Part shown: positions 1-7,289 of the stretch, one piece after another
Layout: the number at the start of each line of letters is the position of its first letter
How positions within the stretch are numbered: the stretch's first letter is position 1
Origin: Chryseobacterium luteum
Lineage (GTDB): Bacteria > Bacteroidota > Bacteroidia > Flavobacteriales > Weeksellaceae
Length of the DNA stretch: 64,000 nt
Direction: 5' to 3'
Assembly: GCF_000737785.1 (NCBI RefSeq)
Contig: NZ_JPRO01000001.1
Coordinates: 310,001-374,000 of the forward strand
Program-made: the position numbers and the translations under genes
The notes under the pieces: model-generated
Databases searched by the model: none
What the model saw: only the letters and a program-made list of their open reading frames with translations
Told to the model about the DNA's origin: nothing

Positions 1-60
1 TTCATGTTAATATTTTAAGTCAAATATAAGTATTTTACTATTTTTGAAATAAAAAAATCT

Positions 61-681
61 ATGAAATACTTTTTTCTGCTGTTAATGACCGCGTCATCGT
101 GGGCCATCGCACAAAAACCATGCGGATTCAAAGACGGGCTGCAGGAAGGAACCTGCAAAGCTTTCTATGATAACGGGCAGCTAAAACAGACTCTCGAATG
201 GAGAAAAGGGAAAGTTGACGGGGATGCTGTTTATTATTATGAAAACGGGAAAATCCAGGCCAAGGGTGAATACAAAAAGGACTTTAAGGTAAAAGAATGG
301 TCTTATTATGACAAAAATGGTGTCCTTACTTCAAAAGAGGTCTTCAGAAACGGGGACAAAAATATCTATGACAACAGCTTTACGGCTACTTTCTACACCC
401 CTTCCGGAGCAGTGGCGGAAATTTCCAATTATAAATTTGCTAAATTACAAGGTGAAAGCAAAACTTTCTACGAAAACGGGAAATCGGTAAAGCAGATCGG
501 GCAATATGAAAACGGGCTTGCTGTCGGAAAATGGAAAGTATTTTATCCGTCAGGAAAAGTACAGCGCGAAACAGAATTTGCCAACGATAAATGGAACGGA
601 ACCCGCGTGCATTACCGCGAAGACGGAAGCGTTGAAAAGACAGAGATCTACAGAGACGGAAAATTAATCTCAACAAAATAA
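61..681 (+). CDS. Secreted MORN-repeat (YwqK-like) protein
   Basis: 206 residues beginning with a clear signal peptide (hydrophobic residues 4-15, likely cut after AIAQ at residue 18), so the protein should be exported. The rest is a row of short units of the type YxNGK..G.Y (for example YYENGKIQAKGEY and YENGLAVGKWKVFYPSGK), the pattern of MORN/YwqK-type repeats, about seven copies. Such proteins are often labelled YwqK-family antitoxin, but nothing here shows a toxin partner, so I infer only a beta-hairpin repeat protein of unknown binding role. A TATTTTTG -7 box lies at 39-46, about 15 bases before the ATG. The stop is only 5 bases before the TTG start of the next gene. Confidence 0.8.
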   Translation: MKYFFLLLMTASSWAIAQKPCGFKDGLQEGTCKAFYDNGQLKQTLEWRKGKVDGDAVYYYENGKIQAKGEYKKDFKVKEWSYYDKNGVLTSKEVFRNGDKNIYDNSFTATFYTPSGAVAEISNYKFAKLQGESKTFYENGKSVKQIGQYENGLAVGKWKVFYPSGKVQRETEFANDKWNGTRVHYREDGSVEKTEIYRDGKLISTK

Positions 682-686
682 AAAAA

Positions 687-1217
687 TTGGTACAGAAACT
701 AAAACTGGAAGAGCTTAACAGAATAGATGTGGAAACATTTAAAAAGGTTGAGAAAATTCCATTGGTCATTATTTTAGATAATTTAAGGAGCATGCACAAT
801 GTGGGGGCATCTTTCAGGACAGCCGACGCTTTTCTTATTGAAAAGATCATCCTTTGCGGTATTACACCACAGCCGCCACACCGCGAGATCCACAAAGCAG
901 CACTCGGAGCTACGGAAAGTGTGGATTGGAGCCACGAAAGCGACATCAATGTGGCTATTAGCGATTATAAAGGCCGTGGATATGAGATTATCGGAATCGA
1001 ACAGACCACAGACAGCCAAATGATCACTGATTTCAGTATTGATAATTCAAAAAAATATGCGTTGATCTTAGGAAATGAAGTGGAAGGAATCAGTGACGAG
1101 GCTCTTCCGAATATTGACACATTTCTTGAAATCCCACAGCTCGGAACAAAACACTCCCTGAACGTAAGTGTATGCGGCGGAATTGTGATGTGGGAATTCG
1201 CAAAAGCCCTAAAATAA
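687..1217 (+). CDS. TrmH/SpoU-family RNA 2'-O-methyltransferase
   Basis: 176 residues with the three SPOUT motifs: NVGASFRTA at residues 38-46, LGNEVEG at about 128-134, and the IPQLGTKHSLNVSV segment at 149-162. The family moves a methyl group from SAM to a ribose 2'-OH of tRNA or rRNA through a knotted fold. At this length it is a catalytic domain alone, without an RNA-binding extension, like TrmL or TrmH minimal enzymes. The exact RNA target cannot be told from sequence. The start is a TTG 5 bases after the preceding stop; the next in-frame ATG would cut into motif 1, so TTG is preferred. Probably co-transcribed with the MORN-repeat gene. Confidence 0.85.
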   Translation: MVQKLKLEELNRIDVETFKKVEKIPLVIILDNLRSMHNVGASFRTADAFLIEKIILCGITPQPPHREIHKAALGATESVDWSHESDINVAISDYKGRGYEIIGIEQTTDSQMITDFSIDNSKKYALILGNEVEGISDEALPNIDTFLEIPQLGTKHSLNVSVCGGIVMWEFAKALK

Positions 1218-1219
1218 AA

Positions 1220-1253
1220 AAACTGCATATGTCCTTAAAAGACAGTGCAGTTT
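1220..1253 (+). terminator. Hairpin after the SPOUT methylase gene
   Basis: Arms AAACTGCA (1220-1227) and TGCAGTTT (1246-1253) pair perfectly, with an inner GTC/GAC pairing. There is no good T-run after it, so it may be a weak terminator or a 3' end stabiliser. Confidence 0.4.
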
Positions 1254-1404
1254 GAAATAAATCTAATAAAAAGTAAAAATGAAAGGCGACAAAGATACCT
1301 TTTTTTTCTTTACGGACAAATTTTAACATCGCTTTTTTTATTTTCTTCTAAAAAAAGTGATGGTTTGAGAAAAAGTTTCATTTAATTTTTTATAAATTAG
1401 CACA

Positions 1405-2055
1405 ATGTTTATCAAGGATTATATCTCAAAAGACTTTCCGTGTTTTAGCCTGACTGACTCAATAGAATCAGCGAGGGATACATTAGAGGATTTTGGCTAT
1501 TCTCATATTTTCATTAAAAAATCCCATCACTTTTACGGAGCTATTGCAAAGGATTTTCTTTACGAAGGCGACGGGATATTAAAGGATCTTGAACACCAGA
1601 TCGAGCGGTTTGCCATCCTGGAAGATAATAATATCATGGACAGCATCCGTCTTTTCTATACGTTCAATGCCAATGTGATTCCGGTGATCAATAAAAATGA
1701 AAAGTATCTTGGGTATATCACCTGTGAAGATATTTTCCAGAATTTCTCCCGCTATCCACTGTTTTCAGAAACCGGAGCCATCCTTACGATAGAAACACCG
1801 GCCAGGAAATATTCGATGACGGAAATCGCCAATATCGTGGAAAGCAACAATTCGAAATTCTATGGAGGATTCATCACATCCATGTCTGATGAAATGATCC
1901 AAATAACCATCAAGATCAGCAATGAAAACCTATCCTCGATAGATGCCACTTTTGACCGGTATGATTACAGAATTGTTCAAAAATACTATTCGGATGAAAA
2001 ATCAGATCTGTTTAATGACCGGTTCGGGTTTTTCCAAAAATTCATAGAAATATAA
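1405..2055 (+). CDS. CBS-domain protein (AcuB-like, CBS-CBS-ACT-like layout)
   Basis: 216 residues. Residues 1-55 and 68-125 fit two CBS modules (hallmarks: FSLTDSIESARDTLEDFGYSH, IPVINKNEKYLGYIT, EDIFQNFSRYP). Residues about 130-216 resemble a small ACT-like domain, as in AcuB. CBS pairs usually bind adenine nucleotides and act as energy or ligand sensors. The stop TAA (2053-2055) is followed after 1 base by the ATG of NAD kinase (2057), so the two are surely one operon. Binding of an adenylate or pyridine nucleotide next to NADP synthesis is a reasonable but unproven guess. Confidence 0.75.
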   Translation: MFIKDYISKDFPCFSLTDSIESARDTLEDFGYSHIFIKKSHHFYGAIAKDFLYEGDGILKDLEHQIERFAILEDNNIMDSIRLFYTFNANVIPVINKNEKYLGYITCEDIFQNFSRYPLFSETGAILTIETPARKYSMTEIANIVESNNSKFYGGFITSMSDEMIQITIKISNENLSSIDATFDRYDYRIVQKYYSDEKSDLFNDRFGFFQKFIEI

Positions 2056-2056
2056 C

Positions 2057-2923
2057 ATGAAGGCAGCCATATATTCTCAGAAAAAAGACCTCGATACTTT
2101 TTTATATTTAAGCAAGTTTATTTCAGAACTTGAAACCAGAGGCGTAAAATCTGTTCTGTATGATGAAATGGCTGAAGCGCTTCAGTTCTCAAAGATATTT
2201 GAAACATTCAACAGCAAGCAGGACCTTCTGGATAAAGAAGTAGACCTTTTCTTTACTTTCGGGGGCGACGGAACGATCGTGAATTCATTAACCTTCATTG
2301 AAGATCTTGAAATCCCGATTGTAGGCGTAAATACCGGAAGATTAGGGTTTTTGGCCAGCTTTACCAAAGAAGAAGCATTCAAAGAACTTGACGCGATTTT
2401 AAAAGGCGATGTCAAAACAAGCCGCCGTGCCGTTATTGAGGTTGTGTCTCCGAAATCTGGTGATTTTTTCCCATATGCACTGAATGACGTCACCATATCA
2501 AGAAAAGAAACAACCTCAATGATCACGGTAGATTCGTATATCAATGACGAATTTCTCAATGTATTCTGGGGTGATGGTGTTATTGTTTCCACGCCTACTG
2601 GATCTACCGCTTATTCTTTAAGCTGTGGCGGACCGATTATCTCTCCGAACAACGAAAATTTTGTCATTACTCCTATTGCTCCCCACAATCTGAATGTGAG
2701 ACCTTTGGTGGTAAATGACAAAGTAGAAATAAAATTTAAAGTAGAAAGCAGAGTACCACAGTATTCTCTTTCTCTGGACTCCAGGCTGGTCCATATAGAA
2801 ACCGACAAAGAAATTATCATCAAAAAGGCCAGTTTTCAAATTCTTCTGGTACAGCCTAACCATTTAAGTTTCTACGAAACAATCCGTCAGAAGCTGCTTT
2901 GGGGAAGGGACAAAAGAAATTAG
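2057..2923 (+). CDS. nadK: NAD kinase
   Basis: 288 residues, the normal length. It phosphorylates NAD to NADP using ATP in the cytoplasm. The signature GGDGT lies at residues 69-73, followed by GVNTGRLGFL (90-99), the conserved ALNDVTI segment and the TPTGSTAYSLSCGGPI block, which together identify PpnK/NadK with high confidence. The gene follows the CBS-domain gene with a 1-base gap, and they are probably translated together. A short spacer with weak inverted repeats separates it from the aldolase gene. Confidence 0.95.
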   Translation: MKAAIYSQKKDLDTFLYLSKFISELETRGVKSVLYDEMAEALQFSKIFETFNSKQDLLDKEVDLFFTFGGDGTIVNSLTFIEDLEIPIVGVNTGRLGFLASFTKEEAFKELDAILKGDVKTSRRAVIEVVSPKSGDFFPYALNDVTISRKETTSMITVDSYINDEFLNVFWGDGVIVSTPTGSTAYSLSCGGPIISPNNENFVITPIAPHNLNVRPLVVNDKVEIKFKVESRVPQYSLSLDSRLVHIETDKEIIIKKASFQILLVQPNHLSFYETIRQKLLWGRDKRN

Positions 2924-2994
2924 TAATTCCTCAAAAATGATTACCTTTACAGGAATTTTAAAAACGCCTAATAATTTAAAATAAAAAGTAAAAC

Positions 2995-4065
2995 ATGAGC
3001 AGAATTTTTCCGGCAGGAGTTGCCACAGGTCAATTAGTTACTGATATTTTTCAGTATGCCAAAGAAAACAAATTTGCACTGCCTGCAGTAAACGTAATTG
3101 GTTCAAGCAATGTAAATGCTGTTATGGAAACTGCAGCGAAATTAAACTCTCCTGTAATTGTCCAGTTTTCAAATGGCGGAGCTGCATTCAACGCAGGGAA
3201 AGGATTAAGCAATGACGGACAGAAATCAGCTATTTTAGGAGCTATCGCCGGAGCAAAACATATCCACACACTGGCAGAAGCTTATGGAGCAACTGTTATT
3301 TTACACACAGACCACTGCGCTAAGAAATTATTGCCATGGATCGACGGACTGATGGATGCTAACGAAGAATTCTTCAAGCAAACCGGAAAGTCTCTTTATT
3401 CTTCTCATATGCTTGATCTTTCTGAAGAGCCTTTGGAAGAAAACATCGAAATTTCTTCTCAGTATTTCGAAAGAATGGCTAAGCTTAAGATGACTCTTGA
3501 AGTGGAAATCGGGGTTACAGGCGGTGAAGAAGACGGTGTAGACAATTCAGACGTTGACAACTCAAAATTATATACCCAGCCGGAAGACGTAGCTTATACT
3601 TATGAAAAATTAAAGGCTATTTCTGAAAACTTTACCATTGCTGCTGCTTTCGGTAACGTACACGGAGTTTACAAGCCAGGAAACGTGGTTCTTACCCCGA
3701 AAATCCTTGACAATTCCCAGAAATATGTTCAGGAGAAATTCGGAACAGCTGACAAGCCGGTTAACTTTGTATTCCACGGAGGTTCCGGATCTACTTTAGA
3801 GGAGATCAGAGAGGCTATCGAGTACGGAGTTATCAAAATGAATATTGACACTGACCTTCAGTTCGCTTACACGGAAGGTATTAGAGATTATATGGTTAAC
3901 AATATTGATTATTTAAGAGCTCAAATCGGAAACCCTGAAGGAGAAGAAAAACCTAACAAGAAATTCTATGACCCGAGAGTTTGGGTAAGAAAAGGTGAGG
4001 AAACGTTCTCTGCAAGACTGGTTAAAGCGTTTGAAGACTTAAATAACGTAAATACGCTTAAATAA
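2995..4065 (+). CDS. fbaA: Class II fructose-bisphosphate aldolase
   Basis: 356 residues, close to the E. coli FbaA length (class IIA). It splits fructose 1,6-bisphosphate into dihydroxyacetone phosphate and glyceraldehyde 3-phosphate in glycolysis, and runs in reverse for gluconeogenesis. Catalytic and zinc residues are visible: LHTDHC at 103-108 (Asp106 and His107), the EIGVTGGEEDGVDN block at 171-184, NVHGVYKPG, and the phosphate-binding FHGGSGS. Start chosen at the ATG that gives the usual MSRIFPAGV N-terminus. Strong, regular codon use fits a highly expressed gene. Confidence 0.95.
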   Translation: MSRIFPAGVATGQLVTDIFQYAKENKFALPAVNVIGSSNVNAVMETAAKLNSPVIVQFSNGGAAFNAGKGLSNDGQKSAILGAIAGAKHIHTLAEAYGATVILHTDHCAKKLLPWIDGLMDANEEFFKQTGKSLYSSHMLDLSEEPLEENIEISSQYFERMAKLKMTLEVEIGVTGGEEDGVDNSDVDNSKLYTQPEDVAYTYEKLKAISENFTIAAAFGNVHGVYKPGNVVLTPKILDNSQKYVQEKFGTADKPVNFVFHGGSGSTLEEIREAIEYGVIKMNIDTDLQFAYTEGIRDYMVNNIDYLRAQIGNPEGEEKPNKKFYDPRVWVRKGEETFSARLVKAFEDLNNVNTLK

Positions 4066-4071
4066 ATTTAA

Positions 4072-4136
4072 ATAAAAGATAAAAGATGTATGAAAGCGGT
4101 TTAAAAATCACTTATCATTCATCTTTTATCTTTTAT
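4072..4136. repeat. Perfect 17-bp inverted repeat between fbaA and accD
   Basis: The arms at 4072-4088 and 4120-4136 (ATAAAAGATAAAAGATG and its complement) match at all 17 positions, and pairing continues for four more bases after one mismatch. A second copy of the GATGTATGA part, as its complement, follows at 4136-4144, so two alternative foldings are possible. It could end transcription of fbaA or be a small dispersed intergenic repeat. The arm is itself built from AAAAGAT units. Confidence 0.6.
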
Positions 4137-4156
4137 CATACATCAATTATATAGAT

Positions 4157-5011
4157 ATGGCATTCGACTGGTTTAAAAGAAAAGCAAAAAACATTACCAC
4201 CTCCACTGATGAAAAAAAGGATGTGCCCAAAGGTCTTTGGCATCAGACTCCATCAGGAAAAATAGTGGAGCATGATGAATTGAGAAGAAACAGCTATGTT
4301 TCTCCTGAAGACGGATTTCACGTAAGAATAGGAAGTGCTGAATTTTTTGAGATCCTTTTCGATGAGGGTAAGTTCACTGAAATGGATGCCAATGTTGAAA
4401 GTATTGACATCTTAAATTTCAAGGATACAAAGCCTTATAAAGACCGTTTAAAAGAGGTAAGAGCCAAAACAAAACTTACAGACTCCATCAGAAATGCAGT
4501 AGGAACCGTAAAAGGAACTGAAATGGTTGTTTCATGTATGGATTTTGCCTTCATCGGCGGATCTTTAGGTTCTGTAATGGGAGAAAAGATCAGGAGAGCG
4601 GTAGATTACTGTATCGCCAACAAGCTTCCGTACATGATCATCTGCCAGTCCGGAGGAGCAAGAATGCAGGAAGCAACTTACTCCCTGATGCAGCTTGCCA
4701 AAGTTCAGGCTAAGCTTGCCCAGCTTTCTGAAGCGGGACTTTTGTACATCGCTTACCTTTGTGACCCTACTTTTGGAGGCATTACAGCTTCTTTCGCTAT
4801 GACAGCAGATATTATCATGGCTGAACCGGGAGCACTAATCGGTTTTGCAGGTCCAAGAGTAATCCGTGAGACGATCGGAAGAGATCTTCCGGAAGGTTTC
4901 CAGACCTCTGAATTCCTACAGGAAAAAGGATTTGTAGATTTCATCGTAAAAAGAACTGACATTAAAGATACAGTAGCCAAAACAGTCAATTTATTGGCTG
5001 TAAACCCTTAA
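4157..5011 (+). CDS. accD: Acetyl-CoA carboxylase carboxyltransferase subunit beta
   Basis: 284 residues. With AccA it moves CO2 from biotin (on BCCP) to acetyl-CoA to make malonyl-CoA, the first step of fatty acid synthesis. The crotonase-like core is clear: [40 protein letters not shown] and [11 protein letters not shown]. The N-terminal zinc ribbon of the E. coli type is present as a scaffold ([11 protein letters not shown]...[13 protein letters not shown]), but all four Cys ligands are replaced. This probably reflects the lineage rather than a defect, because the catalytic core is intact. A hairpin terminator follows at once. Confidence 0.93.
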   Translation: MAFDWFKRKAKNITTSTDEKKDVPKGLWHQTPSGKIVEHDELRRNSYVSPEDGFHVRIGSAEFFEILFDEGKFTEMDANVESIDILNFKDTKPYKDRLKEVRAKTKLTDSIRNAVGTVKGTEMVVSCMDFAFIGGSLGSVMGEKIRRAVDYCIANKLPYMIICQSGGARMQEATYSLMQLAKVQAKLAQLSEAGLLYIAYLCDPTFGGITASFAMTADIIMAEPGALIGFAGPRVIRETIGRDLPEGFQTSEFLQEKGFVDFIVKRTDIKDTVAKTVNLLAVNP

Positions 5012-5034
5012 GATCTGTAACAAAAACTATACGG

Positions 5035-5062
5035 TCTCTCTCTAATTAGGGAGAGATTTTTA
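5035..5062 (+). terminator. Rho-independent terminator of accD
   Basis: Stem TCTCTCTCT (5035-5043) with AGGGAGAGA (5048-5056, one G-U pair), loop of four bases, then a T-rich tail. It sits between the accD stop and the ATG at 5066, so the next gene needs its own promoter or read-through. Confidence 0.7.
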
Positions 5063-5065
5063 TTT

Positions 5066-5572
5066 ATGAGGACTTTTAAGATATTTTTTAACACCATCCG
5101 AAGCATGAGCCTGAAAAAGATCATGCGTCTTTTATCACTCCTTCTTCCCCATCCTCTTTTTGCTTTATTAAGCTTTTATGCAACGGCTCAGGCTTTCGCC
5201 ATTGCCCAGAAAATGTTTCCCGAAACAGCTTCCAACAACGGTATTGGAAATGCTTTCAGACATGCTTTGTGGTGCTGCTTCATCATGATGTACTGCTGCA
5301 AGGTATCTTCTCCGGAAAAAGCTTTGGATTTCTGCAAAAGACTTACGGATATGCATGAAGAACTGTTTCCCAACAAGCCTTTGGAAACCAAAATGGATCT
5401 TCACAACAATAAGATCGGCATGGATTATTTCATGGAACTGCTTCCGGGAATCCACCGCCAGTTTTTTGAGAAAGGCTTTTTTATCGACAGCCTGGCTAAA
5501 AAAATGGATGATGCAAAAGTTTTGAAAAATCTGGATGATGATTTTGAAGGGTATCTGGTTTATCTGGATTGA
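5066..5572 (+). CDS. DUF6973-like protein of unknown function
   Basis: 168 residues. The pattern NAFRHALWCCF ... DMHEEL ... MDLHNNKIGMDYF (His, His-Glu and His-Asn-Asn spaced over about 70 residues) matches what I recall of the DUF6973 family, where these conserved residues may form a metal or active site; that is recall, not a search result. The N-terminus is basic then hydrophobic (residues about 25-48), possibly a membrane anchor or signal. A second Met (residue 14, at 5105) is another possible start. No function can be stated. Confidence 0.6.
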   Translation: MRTFKIFFNTIRSMSLKKIMRLLSLLLPHPLFALLSFYATAQAFAIAQKMFPETASNNGIGNAFRHALWCCFIMMYCCKVSSPEKALDFCKRLTDMHEELFPNKPLETKMDLHNNKIGMDYFMELLPGIHRQFFEKGFFIDSLAKKMDDAKVLKNLDDDFEGYLVYLD

Positions 5573-5656
5573 TATGAGTATATTGTAATGTATTTTCATA
5601 ATTCAGCGGTAAAAAAATTCGCCAGTTGGATGATGATGACGCAAAACTAATATACC

Positions 5657-6406
5657 ATGAACGAAAGATACTCAAGAAACAGGCTTTATATAAGCCCGGA
5701 AGAACAACGCATTATCAAAAACTACCCCATATTATTAGCAGGAAGTGGAATCGGAAGCAACATTGCTGAATGTGCTTTACGTTTCGGTTTTGAAAATATC
5801 ACGCTTATAGATGGCGATATCATAGAGGTTTCAAACCTGAACCGACAAAATTATACTAATGAAGATGTTTCCTTGTACAAGGCTGAGTCTTTATATAATC
5901 GTCTTAAGAGTATTAATCCGGAAGCTAATATTCGATACATTAATGATTTTATAACTGAAGAAAACTTAGACCAGGTTCTTGACAATATTTCCATTGCTTT
6001 TAATGCACTGGATTTTACTTCCAATATCCCTATTCTGTTTGATAGGGCCTGCCAGGAAAAAAAGATTACTGTTTTACACCCTTACAACCTAGGATGGGGC
6101 GGCCTGGTTACCACTATAACACCGGATAGTCAGAATTTAGAAACCCTGGGAGACGAAAACAATATTAACGAATTAAATGTTGTGATATCAGCCTCTCAAT
6201 ACTTAAAAAAATCCGGTAAAAATATGGACTGGCTTGATACAATAATAATGAATTACAAGGAAGAAGAAGAGTTACTGCCCCCTCCACAGCTCGCTGTCGG
6301 GTCATGGCTTGTCGCCGGAATATGTACTACTCTTCTATATAAAATTGCTACAGGGAAAAGCTTCAGACAATTTCCGGAATTTTATTTCACCTCTATTATG
6401 GAATAG
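5657..6406 (+). CDS. ThiF/MoeB/HesA-family E1-like adenylyltransferase
   Basis: 249 residues. The family uses ATP to adenylate a carboxyl end (ThiS, MoaD, ubiquitin-like proteins or short peptides such as microcin C7). Visible: arginine-finger motif RYSRNR at residues 4-9, nucleotide loop GSGIGSN at 29-35, LIDGDIIEVSNLNRQ at 50-64 and the later Asp119 in ALD. The CxxC zinc pairs of MoeB/ThiF are absent; the only cysteines are C39, C132 and C223, and there is no clear catalytic Cys, so it may adenylate without forming a thioester. It starts the accessory locus, ends 1 base from the convergent regulator gene and is near a RiPP cluster. A role in modifying a peptide or a signal molecule is inference. 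Confidence 0.8.
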   Translation: MNERYSRNRLYISPEEQRIIKNYPILLAGSGIGSNIAECALRFGFENITLIDGDIIEVSNLNRQNYTNEDVSLYKAESLYNRLKSINPEANIRYINDFITEENLDQVLDNISIAFNALDFTSNIPILFDRACQEKKITVLHPYNLGWGGLVTTITPDSQNLETLGDENNINELNVVISASQYLKKSGKNMDWLDTIIMNYKEEEELLPPPQLAVGSWLVAGICTTLLYKIATGKSFRQFPEFYFTSIME

Positions 6407-6407
6407 T

Positions 6408-7166
6408 TTACAACAATTTGTTATTGGTGGCATATGACAGTGCCTCTGTAATATTCTGAACATTGATTTTGTCAAAAAGCTTCCTCCTGTGGAATTTAAC
6501 AGTATCCGGTGTCAGATATATTTTTTCAGCTATTTCGTTGATCGTTAAACCCTGGGCATACAGGAATAAAATTTCTGTTTCTCTTTCTGTAAGCTTTATT
6601 TTAGTACTCTTTACCCATTCATTTTGTGAAAGGTTGAATTTCCATATCTCATCACTTCCATCCTTCAATATCTCAATATTGCCAGATTTATTATTTTGAG
6701 AAAGGGATACAATACACATAGCTTTCCAGATTTTCCCTTCATTGGTTAAAAAAAGGGGAGTAAGCTTATGATTGATCAAAATGTTTTTTTTGCTGTCTTT
6801 TACCAAATGAAAATCATAAGAAATAATGTGCTTTTTTCTTTCTTCAACAGGAATGTTTTCATAAAAATTAAATCCTACTTCATTTATTCTGAGTAACAAC
6901 TCCAGATCGTCCGGTTTCACGTGCTTAAAGTAAAAAGCGTAACCCAGCTGTTGAACTTCACCCGGAGAATGCCCGCACAAGAACAATGGATTATCTGAAA
7001 CATATTCAAATGTTTTTTTCTGATAATCTATAATGTAAACGCTTTTATAGGTTATTCTGGAAAATGCCTTTACAGACTCCAGATAATCAAAAGTCTGCAA
7101 CAGTTCATTTTGTGATAAGTTATGCACTGTGTTTTTTTCCGAAAAGAATTTATCAATATCACTCAT
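6408..7166 (-). CDS. LuxR-type regulator with PAS-like N-terminal sensor
   Basis: 252 residues. The C-terminus (about 190-252) is a LuxR/NarL helix-turn-helix: LTERETEILFLYAQGLTINEIA followed by the recognition helix TPDTVKFHRRKLFDKI. The first 150 residues (YIIDYQKKTFEYVSDN, FLCGHSPGEV, INEVGFNFY) look like the PAS-like sensor common in Bacteroidetes LuxR regulators. No receiver Asp is seen, so it is more likely a ligand sensor than a response regulator. It is divergent from the acyltransferase gene, and the shared 123-bp spacer carries two palindromes that I take as its binding sites. A TAGATTTG -7 box for this gene (7228 to 7221, minus strand) overlaps box 2, which suggests self-repression. 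Confidence 0.85.
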   Translation of the reverse strand: MSDIDKFFSEKNTVHNLSQNELLQTFDYLESVKAFSRITYKSVYIIDYQKKTFEYVSDNPLFLCGHSPGEVQQLGYAFYFKHVKPDDLELLLRINEVGFNFYENIPVEERKKHIISYDFHLVKDSKKNILINHKLTPLFLTNEGKIWKAMCIVSLSQNNKSGNIEILKDGSDEIWKFNLSQNEWVKSTKIKLTERETEILFLYAQGLTINEIAEKIYLTPDTVKFHRRKLFDKINVQNITEALSYATNNKLL

Positions 7167-7187
7167 TTTTTAGTAAAAAATGTCCCA

Positions 7188-7203
7188 CTACACAAAAGTG
7201 TAG
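7188..7203. promoter_or_regulatory. Palindromic box 1 (lux-box-like operator)
   Basis: CTACACAAAAGTGTAG: 6-bp arms, 4-bp spacer, flanked by A and T that extend the pairing. It lies 22 bp upstream of the regulator ATG and 38 bp before box 2. Likely bound by a dimer of the adjacent LuxR-type protein. Confidence 0.75.
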
Positions 7204-7220
7204 TTTTAAAAATTCAATAA

Positions 7221-7228
7221 CAAATCTA
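7221..7228 (-). promoter_or_regulatory. -7 box for the LuxR-type gene
   Basis: Minus strand TAGATTTG, an exact TAnnTTTG match. A start near 7214 would give a leader of about 48 bases to the ATG at 7166. The box overlaps palindrome 2, and palindrome 1 lies within the leader. Confidence 0.5.
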
Positions 7229-7241
7229 CACAAAAGTGTAG
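7226..7241. promoter_or_regulatory. Palindromic box 2 (lux-box-like operator)
   Basis: CTACACAAAAGTGTAG, identical to box 1 and exactly 38 bp after it. Its centre (7233.5) is about 42-43 bp upstream of the start predicted from the -7 element at 7264, the position of a class II activator site such as the classical lux box. Confidence 0.75.
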
Positions 7242-7263
7242 CAGAAACCTATTCAAAACGGAA

Positions 7264-7271
7264 TAAATTTA
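7264..7271 (+). promoter_or_regulatory. -7 element of the acyltransferase gene
   Basis: TAAATTTA matches TAnnTTTG except for the last base. It begins exactly 38 bp after box 2, the same offset as at the downstream promoter. A start near 7276 would leave a leader of about 14 bases. No TTTG -33 element is seen, as expected for an activated promoter. Confidence 0.55.
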
Positions 7272-7289
7272 TTTAAAATAACTAAAACC

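Noticed and set aside
5657..6406. ThiF-like gene as part of an anti-phage ubiquitin-like (Bil or CBASS-type) system
   Set aside because: There is no E2, JAB peptidase, ubiquitin-like or cyclase gene nearby; neighbours are regulatory and peptide genes.
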